DNA of 64,000 bases from Saturnia japonica (lineage: Eukaryota; Arthropoda; Insecta; Lepidoptera; Saturniidae). Shown piece by piece: positions 22,251-32,368 of this stretch (position 1 is its first letter; each line of letters begins with the position of its first letter). The notes under the pieces are model-generated. The model had not been told where the DNA came from. It searched no databases and saw only the letters and a program-made list of their open reading frames with translations. Both the position numbers and the translations under genes were made by a program. The stretch is from positions 2,294,001-2,358,000 of the forward strand of contig CM065323.1 of NCBI GenBank assembly GCA_033032175.1, written 5' to 3'.

Positions 22251-23524
22251 TGCAGGTATTGATATGCTAAGTCTTTGAACTTCACTATCTCTTTTAACAA
22301 CCAGTATTTCCTCCAGTCCGTTGTGGCCCTGAAATGATTTCTTTCGTCATTTGTGTACACTGTACAGTTATGTATTTTAGTATGACTGCAAATAGCTAAA
22401 CAAATTTTCAATTAACTCTCAAACACCAACGTAAAAAATCACACACAATATATCTGAAATTAGTGGTACTAAAGTAAATGAAAACGTAGCAACTCCGAAC
22501 TTCTGAACATTTGTGCCGAATTTGATAAAGTCTCTATAAGATAGGAAGGGATTTACGTAAGCGTGTACGTCGTGACCGATATTTCCAACTTTACATAATC
22601 CACATTTGGGGTCCGCAAGGGTACTGTAACATAGCACAGTAATCTACCAAGCTTACTCACTCTGCTAAAGTATATGAATAATATTAGAATATCTGGGCGA
22701 CCGAGCTTTGCTCCGTGACTTGAAAAGATAATACATAATTAAGTAAACTTGGATAGTAAAATATTATCTAAATATGAAGCAATGATTTTCTTTTACAAAA
22801 GCGAGTTTGTAAATAAAATAAACATACATTTATGAAATTTATCATGATTATTATTAAAACATGGTGGGGGGCGGGCGTTTAGTGGACTGTATTTTTTATG
22901 AATCACGTTATCTAAGGTTTTGAGATAAAATATGGCGCAATCCATCGTGTATCTCAATGTCTCTCATAATAAGGCAAAACCACTCACCTTGAACTTGGTT
23001 CTTCTTATATTTGAGAATTACCTGCGTAGGTTCAATCACACGACATGTTTTAATGAGTATTAGGCTGCAGGCACCTAAATTTTATAATTTCTTCATCTCA
23101 GTAGTAGAGAGGTTGTGGCCCGGCGGACACACACGGTGAAAAAGGTATTAACACTGCGCTATGCGGGGGTGCATGGTTCAAGGCAATGAGCGATGCCTGA
23201 AGGACGCGGAAGAATATCGAATACACGTTTACGTGCAAACATATAGTAATATTTTAACAGTATGGCTCCAGTTGACATTCTGGGTCTGTCATGTGTTGTG
23301 GCTTGGAGTTTTCTTGCGTGAACTCGGCTTATCTCTGACACGCTTACCGCCACTTACTTTGTTGTCATAGTTTCCTGGTATTTGATCTATTTACCTTGTA
23401 TTTTCAAAACAATAACCCTTCACTTTAAAGGAGTAAACAAATATAGATATTAACATGTATGATTTCTTTGTATTTTATGTGTAGATACAGTGATATATTA
23501 TACAAAGTTATGGTAAAGATTGTT
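22251..23524. other. Unassigned sequence
   Basis: Overlapping 64- and 69-codon frames on both strands at 23159-23370 are not recognised. No repeat identified. Confidence 0.35.
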
Positions 23525-24110
23525 CTTTTTTAGGGTTCCGTACCTGATAAGAAAAATGGAACCCTTATAGGATTAGTTCTTTGTCCATCTGTCTGTCTGT
23601 CTATCAAGAACCTTTCTCTCTGGAGCGCGTGGAGGTAATCAAAATGAAATTAATATGAAATACTCAAGTCTACAATTCCTTGAAGCTTTGAGAGAATTCA
23701 ACTTTTAAGTCAACGCAATCAAAAGTTACGGCCTTTTATGCCGCATATTGTAACACTCGCAAAATGAATAAACCTATAGAGTACTTCTAGATAATCTAGA
23801 ATCATGAAATTTGGCAAGAAACAATGTCTTATAGCATAAATAAAGGAAAAAATACGAAAATCATAAATTTGTACTCATATTACAAAGAAAAAAACTTATT
23901 TGCAGTTGGTAAATTGATCGCGGCATATATATATGGGGTCAACAGTTTTCTGCTGGCAAAATTATGTTTGTCACTCAATATAGTCTATCTTTTCGTTATA
24001 ATTGTTCAGTATTTTCTTCGGTAATGAAACATAATTATTTTGGTGAATGTGGATGTACAATTACGCAACCCTCCTTGCGCATGTCCGACTCGCACTTGGC
24101 CCGTTTTTTT
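23525..24110 (+). repeat. Long interspersed repeat J, copy 1
   Basis: It begins TTTTTTAGGGTTCCGTACC and ends GTCCGACTCGCACTTGGCCC plus a T run. Landmarks in between are AGGATTAGTT, AATTTGGCAAGAA, GCAGTTGGTAAATTGA and CTGGCAAAATTA. The same blocks in the same order lie at 51771-52520. These ends are familiar from lepidopteran dispersed repeats. There is no coding frame; class unknown. Confidence 0.7.
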
Positions 24111-24169
24111 TACTTCTTTAGAGATTTTTTTAGCGTTATGGTCACAGTCTCAGCTGATATTTAGTGACA

Positions 24170-24383
24170 ATGTGGCCCATGATGGTATCATATTAAACCA
24201 AGTGGGGGAACTGGCTACCAAGTTCAACTGACGTAAAATAACTATTTAGGTGCTTGGCGACAGATTTCGTTAGAAAAAGCCCTACCACCGTACCATTGTT
24301 TCGAACGGATTCGAACTCAGGTCGATTGACCCCGCTCCATGTCCGTACACGTTACCACCGAGCCATTATTGCTTCACAAACAC
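24170..24383 (-). repeat. SINE family 2
   Basis: Minus-strand head GGCTCGGTGGTAACGTG and B-box GAGTTCGAATCC (24309-24320) are followed by GGTAGGGCTTTTTCTAACG, GTCGCCAAGCACC and TTGAACTTGGTAGCC. The last blocks match the body at 62370-62400. The conserved GAAAACATCG block is missing. Confidence 0.6.
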
Positions 24384-25620
24384 ACATTTATTTAATTATT
24401 CTTATAGCGAATAAAATACTTTCATATAAATACTTAGAAAGAAAAACAGTCCCATAACTATTCATAAGTTTGTATTATAGACCATTTGAGGGGTTCAAAG
24501 AATATACTGGATGTCCCCTATGAGGGTATAACGGGTATAACTGGAGACCGCGTCCTTAATAATTATTACCGTACTAAAACATTAGAGCTAGGGCTGTCTA
24601 CTTTGTGAAAAAATTATTACATTCAAATATTTTGCCGGATAATGAGTTCAAGAATCATGTTAGGCAAGTTTTATTTTTCGAAAGGGCTTCGAATTTAATC
24701 AGATATTGGGCCAGCTATGTGTCTGTGTGCATCACCCTTTTCCACAAATGAAAGACATAATTCTTATAGTATACGTGTTCTGTAAAGCATCGGGTGACCA
24801 TTTGTGCCTAGAATCTGGTCAAGCATAAAATGGTTTTAGATGTTTTGGGATTAACAGAAGGTAGTGATTCCTTCGGCTGTCTGTAATCTTTCAGACTTTT
24901 CTATGTATTTTGTCGTCTCGACGTCAATGTATTTTTGATCTGATCGAGCAAAGAGGTAGGGGAATAATTGGTTTTAGACTGAACAAACTAAAATAAAGAA
25001 TGATCGCGAAAAAGAGTAAAAGTAAGATAGAATGAAACATTTGGAGAATGACAAAATTGGCGAAAAAACGATAGCAGAAGTCTGGATATAGAGTTTCCAG
25101 CTGCATCGATAGACTTTGATGAGCATCAAGAGATGTAGTTCTTGTCGGCAACTTTGTTTATATATAAGTATACTGTTTGCACAATTTCTTGATTTATACC
25201 TCAAGTAGGTGTTATTAGTAGTTGTCGTTCTTAGATTTTACAGATTAGAAGAGAAATGGAATAGAGAAGATTAATAAATATTCTCTTGTAACCTTTATGA
25301 TGGAAATCAGGATAGATTTAAGAGTTTTCTCCCATATGAGAGTTTCTATACTCTTTAATCATGATTTTATCTATTTGCCTAATGTTATAATCGCCGTCAG
25401 ATGTTAATAATATTTCCTTTCAAAGTGTTGGTAACCCTAAATAAAATTCCATATACGCGATAATAGTAATACATAAAAAATATTGATATAATTTTTTTTT
25501 ATAAAAGGTTATCATTTATGGTTACATGTAACATATTTTATGATGTGTATTTAGGATCAGTGATTGATATTTTGATGTGTTTTGATTGATGATTTAAAAA
25601 GTGTCCGATGTATTTCTTAA
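24384..25620. other. Unassigned AT-rich sequence
   Basis: Overlapping minus-strand frames of 75 and 76 codons at 24924-25204 are unrecognised. No repeat identified. Confidence 0.35.
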
Positions 25621-25911
25621 GGTTAAAACAAGTTTTTAGTTAGAACACGTTTTCAATAGTAAAAACTAGTTTTTACTGAATTACTTTTTTCAACCATAGT
25701 TGAGTCTTAAGAAGAGACTTCACATGTATTTAAAAAAAAACATACAACATGAATAAATTCAATTTTTTTTTTCAAATAAAATGAAAATTACGAATATTAG
25801 TAATTAGTACATTCTAGTTATAATTACACATATTCTAGTTTTAATAAAGTCATTCAGGAAAAATTACTGTAACTAAAGAAAACGCGTTCTAACTAAAAAC
25901 GCGGTTTACCT
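25621..25911. mobile_element. 291-bp inverted-repeat element (MITE)
   Basis: The left arm (25621-25700) contains GTTTTTAGTTAGAACACG, TTTTCAATAGTA and CTGAATTACTTT. The right arm (25829-25911), reversed, gives GTTTTTAGTTAGAACGCG, TTTTCTTTAGT and CTGAATGACTTT in the same order. The left arm includes the perfect palindrome AGTAAAAACTAGTTTTTACT (25658-25677). The middle is A/T-rich and noncoding. Target duplication is not clear, so the superfamily is open. Confidence 0.6.
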
Positions 25912-25953
25912 ATAACATATCTAAATATTAGGGTGGTCAAATAAAATGAATAA

Positions 25954-26245
25954 TCTAATATATCAATGCGTGAAGAAAAAGCTTTTCGTACCATTTTAAG
26001 CGTATTGCGTGCACGGAAGACTGTGAGATTTGGCATGGTTAAAAGTTTATATGGAAGAAGGAGTGCAGAAAGCTAAAATTTATCTATAATATCTGTTACC
26101 AATATATTAATTAATTAAATAAATACTGCGAATCTTAAAACCGTCCAGTGCCATTGAACTTAGACCCCCCAAACAAATGTTAAACAGAAAACAGTCTATG
26201 ATCAAAAAGTCGCAGGTCGAATTTCGAGCTTAGGACGATCGCTAG
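25954..26245 (+). mobile_element. Nonautonomous Helitron-like element, copy b
   Basis: Starts near TCTAATATATCAATGCG after A and ends ACGATCGCTAG before T. It follows the 7376 copy closely but lacks a block of about 60-70 bases after GACCCCCC, so it carries an internal deletion. It lies just downstream of the MITE ending at 25911. Confidence 0.7.
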
Positions 26246-26717
26246 TTTTTAAAAATATGTTTAACGAATATTTATTTTAAATGAGACTGATAGACTCCAA
26301 CCACGTCCGGTCGATTAAAATGGATGTTGATAGATTTAAGTTTTTTTTTCATAATCTACTTTCTTTATTTCTTAGTGTGATACGTTGCGCTGTGGTTGAG
26401 TTATTGCTTACTGGAAACGGGGGATGAAGAACATCTGCGAGACCGGCTAGTTTTTTTTAAATAATAAAGTGTCAAATCAAATGGACCCAACGGGGAAATT
26501 ATACATCTGATTCTTTTGTATCTCTATGTACGATATGTATAGATAATTTTATCTTCTTCTCACAATACCGGGAAATCGTAATTTCCCGCAGGGCAATCAG
26601 TCGTGAAGGATTAGTCTATAAATATTTTAGCATGAGCCCTTGAGAACCATTGACCGGGTGGATTCTAGTGATACGGAATTCATTTTATATTCACACGGAA
26701 AAATACAAGCATACTAT
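26246..26717. other. Unassigned sequence
   Basis: Short T run at 26341-26350. No element or frame recognised before the LINE piece that follows. Confidence 0.35.
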
Positions 26718-26935
26718 TTATTGTTCGAAACCGGGGTTTGGCAAATCAAATTGTCTATAGTTTTCTCCCTCTATGAAACTTTCGTTCTTAACGCGCTGTC
26801 ACTTTACATCAGATTTTGCGCCGGATCGATTGTTTTAGAGGTTATGCATTTTGCCTGGCTCACGATATGATTTGTACATTACCTTATTAATTATTATCAG
26901 TTGATTAAATACGCGTGTGTTTATAATATTTTTAT
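26718..26935 (+). pseudogene. LINE C-terminal/3' fragment (partner at 29.5 kb)
   Basis: In one open frame it reads GVWQIKLSIVFSLYETF. The piece at 29505-29570 reads TVWQNKWSLVFSIYATS. Similarity continues past the coding part: GATCG-GAT, then ATTGTACTTT-like and CAGTTG-TT-AATACGCG. Two same-strand copies lie 2.8 kb apart. I infer the 3' end of a LINE related to the 29.2 kb fragment. Confidence 0.45.
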
Positions 26936-27071
26936 TCTTGCGGATAATAAAATGCTGTGTATAACGTTCAAGAAATTTGTTTTCCTCATAAAGACAAAAT
27001 CCAGGGAACACATTACTTATTAATGACTTCACTCACACATGACACATGTAAAATTTACTCGTATAAAAATT

Positions 27072-27417
27072 AATGAAACGGTCTCCCAACTGAGTCCAAA
27101 ACGTTTAGCTTATCTAGAGAGAGCTACCACCAGAGGTACTCCACTTCAGGCAAACGAAGGTATATGAGGAGTTAGCTGATATTCCAACTTATTTCTCTAC
27201 TCCCAGGGAGCTAACGCCAGGGTCTCAGTTCTACCCGAAATGCGCAAAATCCGATGAAACGGTATTCCGACTAAGTCCAAAAAGTCCAAGATTAATGAGA
27301 GAGAGAGAGAGAACTGCTACCAGCGGTACTCCACGCCGGCAAGCGGAAGTGTATGAAGAGTTAGCTGATACACCAACCTATTTCTCTACTCACAAGGTGG
27401 CTAAAAGGAAGACGTAG
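27072..27417 (+). pseudogene. Unrecognised tandem 60-codon protein repeat
   Basis: Two copies with a period of about 181 bases. Copy 1 reads NETVSQLSPKRLAYLERATT, RGTP, then (after a single-base insertion near 27142-27148) VYEELADIPTYFSTPRELTP and GSQFYPKCAKS. Copy 2 continues in that frame as DETVFRLSPKSPRL, TATSGTPRRQAEVYEELADT, PTYFSTHKVAKRK, ending at TAG 27415-27417. Divergence is mostly silent or conservative, so the unit was once translated. I do not know the family. It could be part of a retroelement ORF or a captured host exon. A GA run (27297-27311) lies inside copy 2. Confidence 0.55.
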
Positions 27418-27837
27418 GATAGAGTTTGTGAGCCGCGTCAGAAAATAAATAAATCGAAGGAATGGGAGGTCATTTTTTGGGAATTTCATTGTAGGTCGAC
27501 ACAGAGTTTTTAGCTTAGTCGAGCGCTTTTCAGAAGATTATCAATCTACGTCTTCTTCCGAAGAATAAGAGATTGTTTCTTTTTTTATTTATTCTATGCA
27601 TCACTCATGCATCAACGTGTTCACTGGGATATCAACAATAAAGGTCTCAACACACTCCTCTTCACTTGTCGTTTTCTTCTACGCACACCATCAGGCACAA
27701 TGCAGTCACTTTGTCGTGCCACTATAATATAGTGTCACAACAGGTAGTTAGTTTAAAATCTATAGCAATTTTTTTACCGAACACACACACACACGCGTAC
27801 AAAATCGAGTTAACAAGATAATGGAAAAAAAATCTTC
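27418..27837. other. Unassigned; CA microsatellite
   Basis: AC dinucleotide run at about 27781-27794. The patch AAATCGAAGGAATGGGAGG and the region around ACTCCTCTTCACTTGTCG resemble LINE 3' untranslated sequence, but I cannot assign it. Confidence 0.3.
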
Positions 27838-28260
27838 AATGGTTTTGAGGAGTTTTCTGGTGTGTGATCGAAGTCGAAGGTCTGATGCCAATCAAATTAA
27901 AATGAGACCACCCTTGAAGTATTCCCTTTCCAACGGAAAAAGAACCATCTAAATCAGTCCATAAACAAAGAAGTTATTTCTGTATTTTTTAAATTTTTTT
28001 TATATACAGACTTTAACAAAAGACGGGAAGTTACTCAATTCAAATGTATATTTTTTATGGATGTTCAGCCATAATTTCATTGTTTATGAACCGATTTGGA
28101 GGATTCTTTTCATGTTGGATAGGGAATACCTCAAGGGTAGTGCTATTTTAATTTCATTGGCATTGAACCTTCAACTTCGAAGGTACCCCAGTGAAATATT
28201 CAAAATAATTGAAGTTCGTTTTCTGTTTTATGAAAAATTGTCTTGTTTTGAAGTCATAAA
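27838..28260. repeat. Two family R copies back to back (inverted)
   Basis: 27838-27990 is family R on the minus strand: GAGGAGTTTTCTGGTG, CTTGAAGTATTCCC, AATCAGTCCATAAACAAAG. 28008-28260 is family R on the plus strand: GAACCGATTTGGAGG, GGGAATACCTCAAGGG, TTCGAAGGTACCCCAG. The 5' ends face each other across a short T-rich spacer. The 100-codon frame at 28061-28363 is an accident of the plus copy. Confidence 0.65.
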
Positions 28261-29196
28261 ACGTGTAGAAATAGGATTCATGATACCAAATGTGTACCTA
28301 CATAGTACAGGGGCTTTAGATTTCAAAACTAGGTCATATAATATATGTCTGCAAAGCAAATGACAGAGCTGCGTGCAAGTGTGTCGCGAGTGTCGTTAGC
28401 TAGCAGCGTGAAAACGATACCGCGATGCATCGTACATTCCGTTGATAAATGACATGCCAGAGCGGAATGGACTCGACGAGCTGGCTTGCAGTGTCCGTTG
28501 ATTTCTTTACCGAGGTATTCTGTTGAAAATAATACAGGGTTAATAATTTTTAATAAGTCATAGCGCTTTTCGGGTTGTCATGTTAAAACTTGCTAAAACG
28601 TGAAACGGAACTCGGAGACTGCTTTACCAACTCGCTAATTATGTTTAACTAAATCAGTGCACTGTATATCTCGTGAAAGATGACCCTAAATGCGTTTACA
28701 ATCAATCCATTTAGGAGGCTAATTTTCATTAACCAATTTTGTTTATCGGTGAATTAAATGAAATGTTGCGCAAGCCGCCTTAAATATTTAAAACGGAGTC
28801 AAGATTAGATTTTCATAAAACCGGCTATAAAACTATATATAATATACATATCTTATAAGGCGGTGGAATTATGAGGAAAAATGAAACAAGTTTCCCCGGC
28901 GGCGCGGCCTGAAAATATTTATATGAATAAGAGAGCACTCGACGAGGTCGGTTCTTATCAAATATTTAAAAAAATCTATCTCACTGGAATAAGCAGGGAC
29001 TAGTTGTAAAATAGTACCTGTTAGTGGGTAGATACTGAACGTGGAAAAATATCCTTGGGGAAAAATATACGCAGTTTAATTCGCTTCGTTTAATTTTCTT
29101 TCTTGCAATACAGTACAATATTATAATTTTCAATTTATTTATAGAAGTATTTAAATGAAGTATTTTAATAAAGGATAATTAATACAATTTCGGCCG
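28261..29196. other. Unassigned; mixed-composition patch 28370-28510
   Basis: About 140 bases with balanced composition (GACAGAGCTGCGTGC to TCCGTTGATTTC) stand out, but carry no splice or frame evidence I trust. The rest is AT-rich. Confidence 0.3.
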
Positions 29197-29725
29197 TGTA
29201 TAGAATACTATTCACATCTCTGGGATGTAACCGCAAAATATCTCCTTGATGCTCTGGTTGTAGAGATGGTCTGTTCACATTATTAATTATGCAGACGTTA
29301 CCAAATAAATTGAGCAGCTTCAGCTGTGCAGGAACATCGTCTCGCTGAGCGTGTTCTACGATCTTTATCATGGTGAGAGTTCTGAAGAGCTGTTCAATCC
29401 AATACCCTCCTCTCCCTTCCATAACAGAACCACACGCGCTGGGCTTTGGAGTCACAGTCTTACGGTAACCTCCATCTTGGCCCGAACTAAAAATTACCTT
29501 TTCAGAACCACGGTCTGGCAAAACAAGTGGTCTTTAGTTTTCTCTATCTATGCAACTTCGCGCTTAACACGCAATCAGCTGCCAACTTTTACGTTTTTGC
29601 TTCACGCTTGCGCCGCGCCGCCTTTTGTTTTGAAAAGTAATATTTTTTGATCGGATCGCGATATAAATTGTACTTTGCCGTGTTGATTATTGTCAGTTGG
29701 TTGAATACGCTTTTATTACACTATA
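29197..29725 (+). pseudogene. LINE reverse transcriptase C-terminal fragment
   Basis: The frame from 29197 reads CIEYYSHLWDVTAKYLLDAL, equivalent to the 31.3 kb copy, then shifts. From 29351 it gives VFYDLYHGESSEELFNPIP (first codon context approximate), SSPFHNRTTRAGLWSHS and TVWQNKWSLVFS. YxSHLWD-SAKY-LDAL, then VFYRLYHGE-SEELF-LIP is the standard order at the end of a LINE family common in moths. At least two frameshifts and several stops are present. Confidence 0.7.
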
Positions 29726-30739
29726 GGACGAGATATATTCACCCTATTTTGTATTTTGTGCCAATCACGTGTGTCTTGAAAATCAATTTGCCGGTATGAG
29801 TTAAGTGTACCTCCGTTTGATAAATTGAAGAAAACCTCTTGAGGTTGTTTGCCATGGATATATTTTCCCTATTGCGATGGTTTGTTATGTCGTTATATTG
29901 TGTAAACTTGTAATCTCGCCACGAGACTTGGTGTCAGAAGCCGGTGGACGAAATGACGTTTGACACCGTCCTACTTTTTTTTTTAATTATTACCGGTAAA
30001 TTGTGGATCTTCGTCCGTCAGCGTAGATACCGTCAATGGTGACTTTATTTATAATATTGTAATTTATCAGCCCTGAGAGACGGCAGACCATTGTGTGTAT
30101 TACGCCATATTCCGTAGAGGGTTCAGATGAGAAGTCTTCCACTGCACTTAAATGCTAATCCCTGAACCTTCGATGGAGGACATATAAATACCCACATTAT
30201 TTGTAGTACAATTAGGAGTTTAGTTTAATGCGTAGAATACGATACAGTTTGCTACTGTTTTAGTTTAGTTAGTTTTACTTAGTTTGATACTGCTTTCAAA
30301 GAAAACAGTGCTTCTTCTGATGTATATTTAATTTATCAAATTTTAATACACTTGATATTGGTTGCAATCCATTTTGTCTCGAGTGCATTACTGCCTCGCT
30401 GCCATTATTAATTAATTTGTTGTCCAGAGACTATATCTTGCAGAATACGTTGACTTTCGTGTAAAGATATTATTCAAAACAGTAAATAACTTTTTATCGT
30501 ATGACTATACTATAAATTCCGTTATTTCCAGAATTTCCGTCAACAACATGCACTAGATCACTGGACAGTGAACATTTATTTATATCCTTTAATAATATAC
30601 AGTATACACCAATGGAAACAGTATTAAACAAGAAATTTATTGCAACACGAGGCCACTATAAATCCAGTAACGGACAATGACTGGCATTTGCCTAGATTCA
30701 TCACGTGCAAAGCCACGAATGCCGGAGGCAGCTTAAAGT
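29726..30739. other. Unassigned; primer-binding-site-like motif
   Basis: TGGTGTCAGAAG at 29929-29940 resembles a primer-binding site found after the left LTR of some Ty3/gypsy elements. A CATATAAATA TATA-like motif lies near 30180-30189. I find no paired LTRs or gag frame, so no element is called. Confidence 0.25.
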
Positions 30740-31392
30740 GTTACACACTGTCATATAGTTTGACCATATGAACATAATCGGTACATTGATAGTGCAGTAC
30801 TTGATGGTAAGCATATCACAGTCCAAACACAACGGCGACCACAGAAATGTCTATATCTATTTGCCGTCACCGCTGTCAGGATGGCATGCATAAATATCTC
30901 TTCACGTTACGCTTATAGGATCGGATTTCGTAAGAAGGAGGGAATACACTGGTTGGGAGATGGTTCCGCAGCTTCACGGTACCACAAAGATAATTCATAG
31001 AGAACTTTTTAGTTACCGCTGAGATGGAGGTTACTACTAAAACTGTGACTTCGAAGTCCAGCGCTTGCAAGTGTAAGGGAGAGGAGGGAATTAGATTGAA
31101 TAGCTCTTCAGACCACTCAGCATGATACGGACGATAAAACACGCTTAGCGAGGCAATGTTCCTCCGCAGCTGGAGCGGCTCGATGTATTTGGTAACGTCT
31201 GCATCATTAACAATGCGAACAGTCCGTCTCTGCAACCAGTCCAGAGCATCGAGGAGGTATTTAGCGGATCCATCCCAGAGATACGAATAGTATTGCGTGC
31301 ACCACCGAACTTGTGCCTTGTAAAGAAGATATAGCTGACCGGGCGTTAAAAACCGTCACACCCTGTTCAGGATTCCGAGTCTCCGAGATGTA
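30740..31392 (-). pseudogene. LINE reverse transcriptase C-terminus with 3' tail
   Basis: Minus strand, from about 31392: LGILNRV, a stop, RFLTPGQLYLLYKAQVRW, QYYSYLWDGSAKYLLDALDW, then LQRRTVRIVNDADVT, ASLSVFYRPYHAEWSEELFN, LIPSSP, and finally VKLRNHLPTSVFPPSYEIRS and VKRYLCMPS ending at 30876. A noncoding tail runs to about 30740. Only one nonsense codon interrupts roughly 170 codons, so this is the best-kept C-terminus of the family here. It sits after the polymerase core of jockey/CR1-like LINEs. No polymerase motif is left. Confidence 0.75.
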
Positions 31393-32247
31393 GTAGAGAT
31401 GACACTCCTGATTTAATCTTTCTTACCGTGCTTTCTTTTGCGACACTAGCGTCGTACACATCATTAATCCTTCAAACTGTTTCTTCAGCTCTGGTGCCAC
31501 GGTAGAACTCGTACTCGTAAATATACCGATATTTCATGTTTTCCATTGTGCGGTAATAAGCGACGCCAAAGAAAAAAATAATGAGGAAAAACAAATAAAT
31601 GACTGTTTTCAAAACTCAAATGTACCAGCTAAATGAAAATATAAATTTGAATTTGGAATTCTTAACCAAAGAGGAGATATTTCAGATCAAAGTGGTCAGT
31701 ACGACAAAACGTTAATTTCATATGTAAGGCCTTATTCAGACGGAGGACAGTACTATTTAGAACAAACAAGCGAATAAAAGAAGCGATAAAAGTAACAAAT
31801 GTATAAGTGGACAGAGTAGTATTATAAAGCACAAAGACTGTAAATTATAGCGAGTTTGATATACTTTTCGATTATTTTTATACTACTAATGTGGCACACC
31901 AGTGACGAAAAAGCGAAAGGGACAGAAAAAAAATACAGACATAAATTCAAAAGATTTAACATGAGAGAAAATGAGATAGGAAAGTTTTAGGCAATGGTAA
32001 AATGGCACAAAAGAGTTTTGTTGCCACGCAATAATGAACTTTATTACCTCGCCAAAAAGGCACGAAACAAAAACTTTTTAGACAACACTTATGACATTCT
32101 GTTACTGATTGATATTGTGTTAGGTGTTACCATGGATTAAGAAATTCCTCTATTATCCTATTTTAGAAATCCATTTTCAAAAAATGGTAACGCACTAAGG
32201 ATAGATAGAATGGTTCTCAAAAACAGCTGCTGGAACTTCTTTTCAGT
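31393..32247. other. Unassigned sequence
   Basis: A-rich stretches; no frame or repeat recognised. Confidence 0.35.
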
Positions 32248-32368
32248 GCTTGACGACAGATATTAAACTTAATGGTGATTCTAGCTTCTAGCTAAGAGAT
32301 GTTAAAAATTTCCCTACTACCATTGCTATGGTTTACATCACCACTTAGCCATTAATTGCTTTACATTA
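32248..32368 (-). repeat. SINE family 2, degraded copy
   Basis: Minus strand: AATGGCTAAGTGGTGATG (head), ACCATAGCAATGGTAGTAGG, and CTGTCGTCAAGCACTG near the end. The B-box is missing. Assigned by order of shared blocks with 19448-19588 and 24170-24383. Confidence 0.45.

Noticed and set aside
28370..28510. Possible host exon in a GC-balanced patch
   Set aside because: No convincing frame with splice sites and no recognised protein.
29165..29521. 118-codon minus-strand frame
   Set aside because: Opposite strand of the LINE fragment, which has clear motifs on the plus strand.
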